Source: Litchfieldella qijiaojingensis
Lineage (GTDB): Bacteria; Pseudomonadota; Gammaproteobacteria; Pseudomonadales; Halomonadaceae
Assembly: GCF_014651875.1 (NCBI RefSeq)
Contig: NZ_BMXS01000027.1
Span: 3,447-59,990 of the forward strand
DNA: 56,544 nucleotides
Direction: 5' to 3'
In this document: positions 51,694-56,544 of the stretch, one piece after another
Position numbering within the stretch: position 1 is the first letter of the stretch
Layout of the letters: every line of letters begins with the position of its first letter
The notes under the pieces: generated by a model
Database searches by the model: none
What the model was told of the DNA's origin: nothing
What the model saw: the letters and a program-made list of their open reading frames with translations, nothing else
Program-made: the position numbers and the translations under genes

Positions 51694-51722
51694 ACCGGGC
51701 TCCCGTTCGGGAGCCCGGTTTT
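51694..51722 (+). terminator. Rho-independent terminator
   Basis: ACCGGGCTCCC (51694-51704) pairs perfectly with GGGAGCCCGGT (51709-51719) around a 4-base loop and is followed by TTTT, directly after the ComEA-like gene. Confidence 0.92.
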
Positions 51723-51799
51723 CACTTGGGCAGGTGCATACTTGAATCCTGGGGTTTGTCCGAAAAGTCGCCTAGTGCAGATTGTTTTCAGACAAACCC

Positions 51800-52561
51800 T
51801 TAGATCCTCAGACCACCATCACATTCGATCACCCGCCCAGTGAAGTAGTCGTTCTCGAAAATGAACGCCACACTCTCGGCGATATCGTTCGGCTTACCCA
51901 GCGTCCCCAAGGGAATGCCGCGCGCGATCTTCTCCAATACCTCGGGGCGCATGGCGGATGTCATCTCGGTCTCGATGAAACCCGGCGCCACCGCACCCAC
52001 ACGCACGCCATGGCGCGCCAGTTCCTTGGCCCAAGTGACGGTCAGTGCCGCCACACCGGCCTTGGTCGCCGCGTAGTTGCTCTGTCCCATGTTGCCAGCA
52101 CGTGAAATACTGGAAATATTGACGATCACACCACCCTGGCCGGATTCCACCATCTGGCAGGCCGCTTCCCTGCCGCACAGGAACACACCGGTCAGGTTGA
52201 CGTCGACGACCTGCTGCCACTGGGCCAGCGACATGGTCTTCTCGATCTTGCCCTCCTTGACCTTGACCAGCAGGCCATCGCGAGTAATACCGGCATTATT
52301 GACCAGGCCAGTGACCGACCCCATCTCTGCGGCGATGTCAGCGAAGGCCTGAGCGACCGATGCCTCGTCGGCAACATCGGTGGCATAGGCTCTGGCTTCG
52401 ATGCCTTCATCACACAGGGTGCCGATGGCAACATCAAGCAATTCCCGCTCCAGATCCAACAACGCCAAGCGAGCTCCCTTCTTTCCCAGTAGACGCGCCA
52501 TGGAAAGCCCCAACCCGCGCGCTCCCCCCGTGATGGCGATCACCGCCTTGTCCATCTGCAT
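51800..52561 (-). CDS. SDR-family 3-oxoacyl-ACP reductase-like protein
   Basis: A 253-residue short-chain dehydrogenase. The ATG at 52561 has GAGGA six bases upstream; longer readings were rejected. The NADP-binding TGGARGLGLS, NNAGITRD, catalytic Ser in ISSISRAG and YAATK (Tyr-x3-Lys) are all present. The sequence is close to FabG, but the VKVKEGKIEKTMSLAQWQQ insertion and isolated position (no acpP, fabD or fabF) suggest a second, FabG-like reductase such as those used in polyhydroxyalkanoate or other pathways. Substrate not assigned. Confidence 0.88.
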   Translation of the reverse strand: MQMDKAVIAITGGARGLGLSMARLLGKKGARLALLDLERELLDVAIGTLCDEGIEARAYATDVADEASVAQAFADIAAEMGSVTGLVNNAGITRDGLLVKVKEGKIEKTMSLAQWQQVVDVNLTGVFLCGREAACQMVESGQGGVIVNISSISRAGNMGQSNYAATKAGVAALTVTWAKELARHGVRVGAVAPGFIETEMTSAMRPEVLEKIARGIPLGTLGKPNDIAESVAFIFENDYFTGRVIECDGGLRI

Positions 52562-52726
52562 GTCAGTTCCTCGGGTTTCGTTCCATATCAAGCAGCGTTG
52601 TGCACCGCAACATGTCAAATATAGCACGACACACCCCTGCGCCCAACACGACCAATTGGGCAAATAGCGGTTGAAATCGCATCGCTTATCACCATTTAAT
52701 CAGGAGTTCTGATCCGCGGAGGCATC

Positions 52727-53236
52727 ATGCCGTTCCTGTTGCTTTTCACGTTTTTCGCCCTGCTCGATTTCGTCGTCCTGTTCGCCGTCGGCAGTCAGAT
52801 CGGACTCCTGATCACGCTGCTGCTGGTACTGGCAACCGGATTCATCGGCCTGCATCTGATTCGTCGCGAGGGAATGGCAACGCTTCAACGCGCGCAACAA
52901 CGTCTCGCCGAGGGCGAGCTGCCATCCGACGAACTGTTGACCGGTGCGGCCCTGATCTTCGGTGGCGCGCTATTGATGGCCCCAGGCTTTCTCTCCGATG
53001 CCTTGGGCTTCATGTGCCTGATCCCCAATGCCCGACGCCTGCTGGGCAAGCTGCTGGCACGGACCAACATCCTTATCCGTGGCTTCCACTACCGCCATGG
53101 CCAAACATCAGGCAACGACTGGCACTCCCCACATGACGACACGCCGGACGAGCATCGCGCTTCCCATGAAGGAGATGATTCCCGTCACCAGCCGCTCGAA
53201 GGCGACTTCATCTCCAAGGACGAGCCACATCGGTGA
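52727..53236 (+). CDS. fxsA: FxsA family membrane protein
   Basis: A 169-residue protein with helices near 3-25 and 28-45 and a hairpin around GGALLMAPGFLSDALGFMCLIP, the FxsA signature. The ~60-residue C-terminal tail is hydrophilic and rich in His, Asp and Ser. E. coli FxsA affects F-plasmid exclusion of phage T7; its normal role is unclear. Location just upstream of groSL is conserved in many proteobacteria. Confidence 0.9.
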   Translation: MPFLLLFTFFALLDFVVLFAVGSQIGLLITLLLVLATGFIGLHLIRREGMATLQRAQQRLAEGELPSDELLTGAALIFGGALLMAPGFLSDALGFMCLIPNARRLLGKLLARTNILIRGFHYRHGQTSGNDWHSPHDDTPDEHRASHEGDDSRHQPLEGDFISKDEPHR

Positions 53237-53267
53237 CGAACAACGCATAATTTTTTTATCGGCAGGC

Positions 53268-53294
53268 CTTGAAAGGGCTTGAGTAGCCCCCACT
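53268..53294 (+). promoter_or_regulatory. Sigma-32-like heat-shock promoter of groSL
   Basis: CTTGAAA (53268-53274) matches the sigma-32 -35 element. After 13 bases CCCCACT (53288-53294) approximates the -10 CCCCATnT. It lies ~155 bases before groS. No CIRCE element is visible. Confidence 0.65.
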
Positions 53295-53450
53295 GATGGG
53301 GCTAGCGACACTCTTCGGCCAACAGGCGCATGCTTGTGGCCATTGACAAGAAAGGCAATCGCCTTCGATCCGGGAGGTCCACTTCCGGAGCTGGTATGGA
53401 CCCGTCATGACAAATGCATGACACAGCAAACCATCAGGAGAACGTGAGCA

Positions 53451-53744
53451 ATGAACATCCGTCCCTTGCACGATCGCGTCGTCGTCCGTCGCGTTGAGGA
53501 AGAGCAGAAAACATCAGGCGGCATCGTGCTCCCGGGCAATGCCCAGGAAAAGCCGACTCGTGGCAAAGTGCTCGCCGTCGGTAACGGCCGGATTCTCGAC
53601 AACGGCGAAGTGCGTCCGCTGGACGTCAAAGTCGGCGATACCGTGATCTTCAAGGAAGGCTTCGGCGTCGAGAAGCAGAAGATCGACGGCGAAGAGGTCC
53701 TGATCATGAGCGAGTCCGACATTCTCGCCGTGGTCGAAGGCTGA
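53451..53744 (+). CDS. groS: Co-chaperonin GroES
   Basis: A 97-residue co-chaperonin forming the heptameric lid on Gro[20 protein letters not shown], the mobile loop [21 protein letters not shown] and [10 protein letters not shown] are standard. AGGAG precedes the ATG. It is followed 59 bases later by groL in the same operon. Confidence 0.98.
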   Translation: MNIRPLHDRVVVRRVEEEQKTSGGIVLPGNAQEKPTRGKVLAVGNGRILDNGEVRPLDVKVGDTVIFKEGFGVEKQKIDGEEVLIMSESDILAVVEG

Positions 53745-53764
53745 GCCTGAATTCCTTGCACTGA

Positions 53765-55444
<1,680 letters not shown>

Positions 55445-55469
55445 ATCGCCACCCAGCTAGCTGATTGCC

Positions 55470-55558
55470 GGGAGCGGTCCTAAGGGATCGCTCCCAGGCA
55501 AGCGGAAAGAACCCCTGAATGGCGGGAGGTCGACGACTCCCGGCATACAGGGGTTTTT
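55470..55558 (+). terminator. Double hairpin terminator between groL and cueR
   Basis: A first hairpin pairs GGGAGCG (55470-55476) with CGCTCCC (55489-55495). The second pairs AACCCCTG (55510-55517) with CAGGGGTT (55548-55555), with a smaller inner stem, and is followed by a T run. The second can act in both directions, since A's precede it for the minus-strand cueR transcript. Confidence 0.85.
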
Positions 55559-55585
55559 CTTTGATAATCCAGCAGGTTAGCGTGG

Positions 55586-56023
55586 CTAGGGTTCGGGTAG
55601 CTCTTGCCCGGCCCGCTGATCCTCCAACTCTTGGGCCTCCGCAGCAAGATCGCCAAGAATCGGACAGTCAGGGCGATGGTCACCGTGACAATGATTCGCC
55701 AGGTGAAGCAGGGTCTCGCGCATGTCCTGCAGCTTCTTGATCTTGCTATCAAGCTCGTCGATATGCGCCAGGGCCACCGCCTTCACATCCGAACTGGCAC
55801 GGTTTCGATCCTGCCACAGTGCGAGCAGGTTATACATCTGCTCCACCGAGAACCCGAGGCTTCTCGCCCGTGAGATGAAGCGCAGTATATGGACATCCTT
55901 TTCACTAAAGTCCCTATAGCCTGAATCTGTCCGGCTGATCCGAGGGATGAGACCGACATCTTCATAATAACGAATCATCTTGCCGGAAACGCCGGATGCT
56001 TTCGCTGCCTGCCCGATATTCAT
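55586..56023 (-). CDS. cueR: MerR-family Cu(I)-responsive regulator CueR
   Basis: A 145-residue regulator. The winged helix-turn-helix starts MNIGQAAKASGVSGKMIRYYEDVGL. A dimerisation helix (DVKAVALAHIDELDSKIKKLQDM) leads to the metal loop CHGDHRPDCPIL, whose two cysteines spaced eight apart match the Cu(I)/Ag(I) site of CueR. It is divergent from copZ, with a MerR-type operator in between. CueR represses, then activates on copper binding by untwisting a 19-bp promoter spacer. Confidence 0.93.
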   Translation of the reverse strand: MNIGQAAKASGVSGKMIRYYEDVGLIPRISRTDSGYRDFSEKDVHILRFISRARSLGFSVEQMYNLLALWQDRNRASSDVKAVALAHIDELDSKIKKLQDMRETLLHLANHCHGDHRPDCPILGDLAAEAQELEDQRAGQELPEP

Positions 56024-56131
56024 CAGTTAGCTCCTGTCTATCGATCCGCTCGTATCCTCATCCATGGTCTTCCGCCCACCAGCCTCTGGAGGTTTGAGCA
56101 TCACTGTGACTTTACAATAAGAAGAATACTC

Positions 56132-56162
56132 TTGACCTTCCAACAATGGGAAGCTTTACGCT
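56132..56162 (+). promoter_or_regulatory. CueR-type operator/promoter of copZ
   Basis: TTGACC (56132-56137) is the -35 and TACGCT (56157-56162) the -10, with a 19-bp spacer, the overlong spacing of MerR-family promoters. Inside lies the dyad ACCTTCC (56135-56141)/GGAAGCT (56149-56155), close to the CueR box half-sites ACCTTCC and GGAAGGT. Confidence 0.82.
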
Positions 56163-56194
56163 GAAAATTCCCAACACCAATGGAGGAAGGATCC

Positions 56195-56392
56195 ATGCCG
56201 AAATTCAATGTTCCCAAGATGACCTGCGGTCACTGCGCCTCGACCGTCACGACTGCCGTCAAGAGCCTGGACACGAACGCCACTGTGGAAATCGATCTCG
56301 ACAATCAACTGGTAACGGTCGAGAGCACCGCCGATTCGGCAGCCATTGCTGCTGTCCTCGAGGAAGCGGGTTATCCCAACGAGCAGGCGTAG
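56195..56392 (+). CDS. copZ: Copper chaperone, CopZ-like HMA domain protein
   Basis: A 65-residue single heavy-metal-associated domain. The metal site MTCGHCAST (MxCxxC) is near residue 10, followed by TVEIDLDNQLVTVES and an EEAGYPNEQA end. GGAGGAAGG lies before the ATG at 56195. It probably carries Cu(I) to a P-type exporter. No copA is visible: the next sequence is an insertion element, which may have separated the two. Confidence 0.92.
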   Translation: MPKFNVPKMTCGHCASTVTTAVKSLDTNATVEIDLDNQLVTVESTADSAAIAAVLEEAGYPNEQA

Positions 56393-56438
56393 TAATGAGG
56401 GGGCCGAAGGTAAGACACCTTGGCCGCAGAAACTGAGT

Positions 56439-56469
56439 GCAACACCTGACCATTCCGGTAAGGTGTTGC
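56439..56469. repeat. Inverted repeat just before the IS30-type transposase
   Basis: GCAACACCT (56439-56447) and AGGTGTTGC (56461-56469) form a 9-bp perfect hairpin ending five bases before the transposase start. It covers the likely ribosome site. It may be part of the element's left end or a translation-limiting hairpin. Confidence 0.55.
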
Positions 56470-56473
56470 CTCC

Positions 56474-56544
56474 ATGGCCTATTCAGAACTCAGCATCGAA
56501 GAACGCGCCACGATCCAGGTCAGCCATGCGCAAGGCATGAGCAT
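56474..56544 (+). mobile_element. IS30-family transposase, 5' end only
   Basis: From the ATG at 56474 the 23 visible codons read MAYSELSIEERATIQ then VSHAQGMS. This is the characteristic start of IS30 transposases (ELSIEERATI followed by a helix-turn-helix). The rest lies past the window edge. The element probably begins between the copZ stop (56392) and the hairpin at 56439; the exact left inverted repeat cannot be fixed from one end. Confidence 0.8.

Overview
This window comes from a GC-rich gammaproteobacterium, most likely Halomonas or another member of the Halomonadaceae. That is an inference from gene content and order: a complete rsxABCDGE (rnf) operon followed by nth, a gacA/uvrY-uvrC-pgsA-tRNA(Gly,Cys,Leu) block, nadB beside ygfX/sdhE, ihfB-lapA-lapB-pyrF, fxsA-groS-groL, and REP-type intergenic repeats. 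No rRNA, CRISPR array, integrase or phage module was seen.

Layout. 1-7.2 kb is accessory: the end of an LtrA-like membrane protein, a secreted DUF1579-like protein, a large membrane protein with a cytosolic C-terminal domain, a GAF-EAL c-di-GMP phosphodiesterase, a nucleoside deaminase, a decayed EAL fragment, a glutathione S-transferase with a perfect palindrome in its promoter, a small lipoprotein, and several REP-like arrays. 7.4-18.3 kb holds metG, a CHASE4-GGDEF diguanylate cyclase, the Rnf ion-pumping complex, nth and a DUF218 protein. 18.4-22.4 kb holds a DUF3524 (tRNA-queuosine mannosyltransferase-like) glycosyltransferase and a sulfur operon: periplasmic sulfurtransferase, YeeE/YedE transporter and a tiny Cys-rich membrane protein. 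22.7-29.5 kb is a CrbS-type signalling module: stand-alone receiver, membrane-anchored DEDDh exonuclease, small membrane protein and SSS-STAC histidine kinase, then a DUF294 nucleotidyltransferase after a 16-copy heptanucleotide repeat. 29.6-33.6 kb holds argG-hlyU, rnt, grxD and argF.

33.6-39.95 kb looks like an inserted island. It carries three same-strand genes: a P-domain subtilase without a signal peptide, a secreted protein of unknown function, and a large secreted HExxHxxGxxH metalloprotease with a CARDB-like tail. It is bounded on one side by intact argF and on the other by a diverged, internally deleted copy of the argF 3' end. This is the window's strongest candidate for an undescribed unit.

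40-56.5 kb is mostly core: a lone AmmeMemoRadiSam-type radical SAM enzyme, tRNA-Ala, the gacA-uvrC-pgsA-tRNA block, a FUSC protein, nadB, ygfX/sdhE, ihfB-lapAB, pyrF, a ComEA-like HhH protein, an SDR reductase, fxsA, groSL behind a sigma-32-like promoter, and a divergent cueR/copZ copper pair. The window ends inside an IS30-family transposase.
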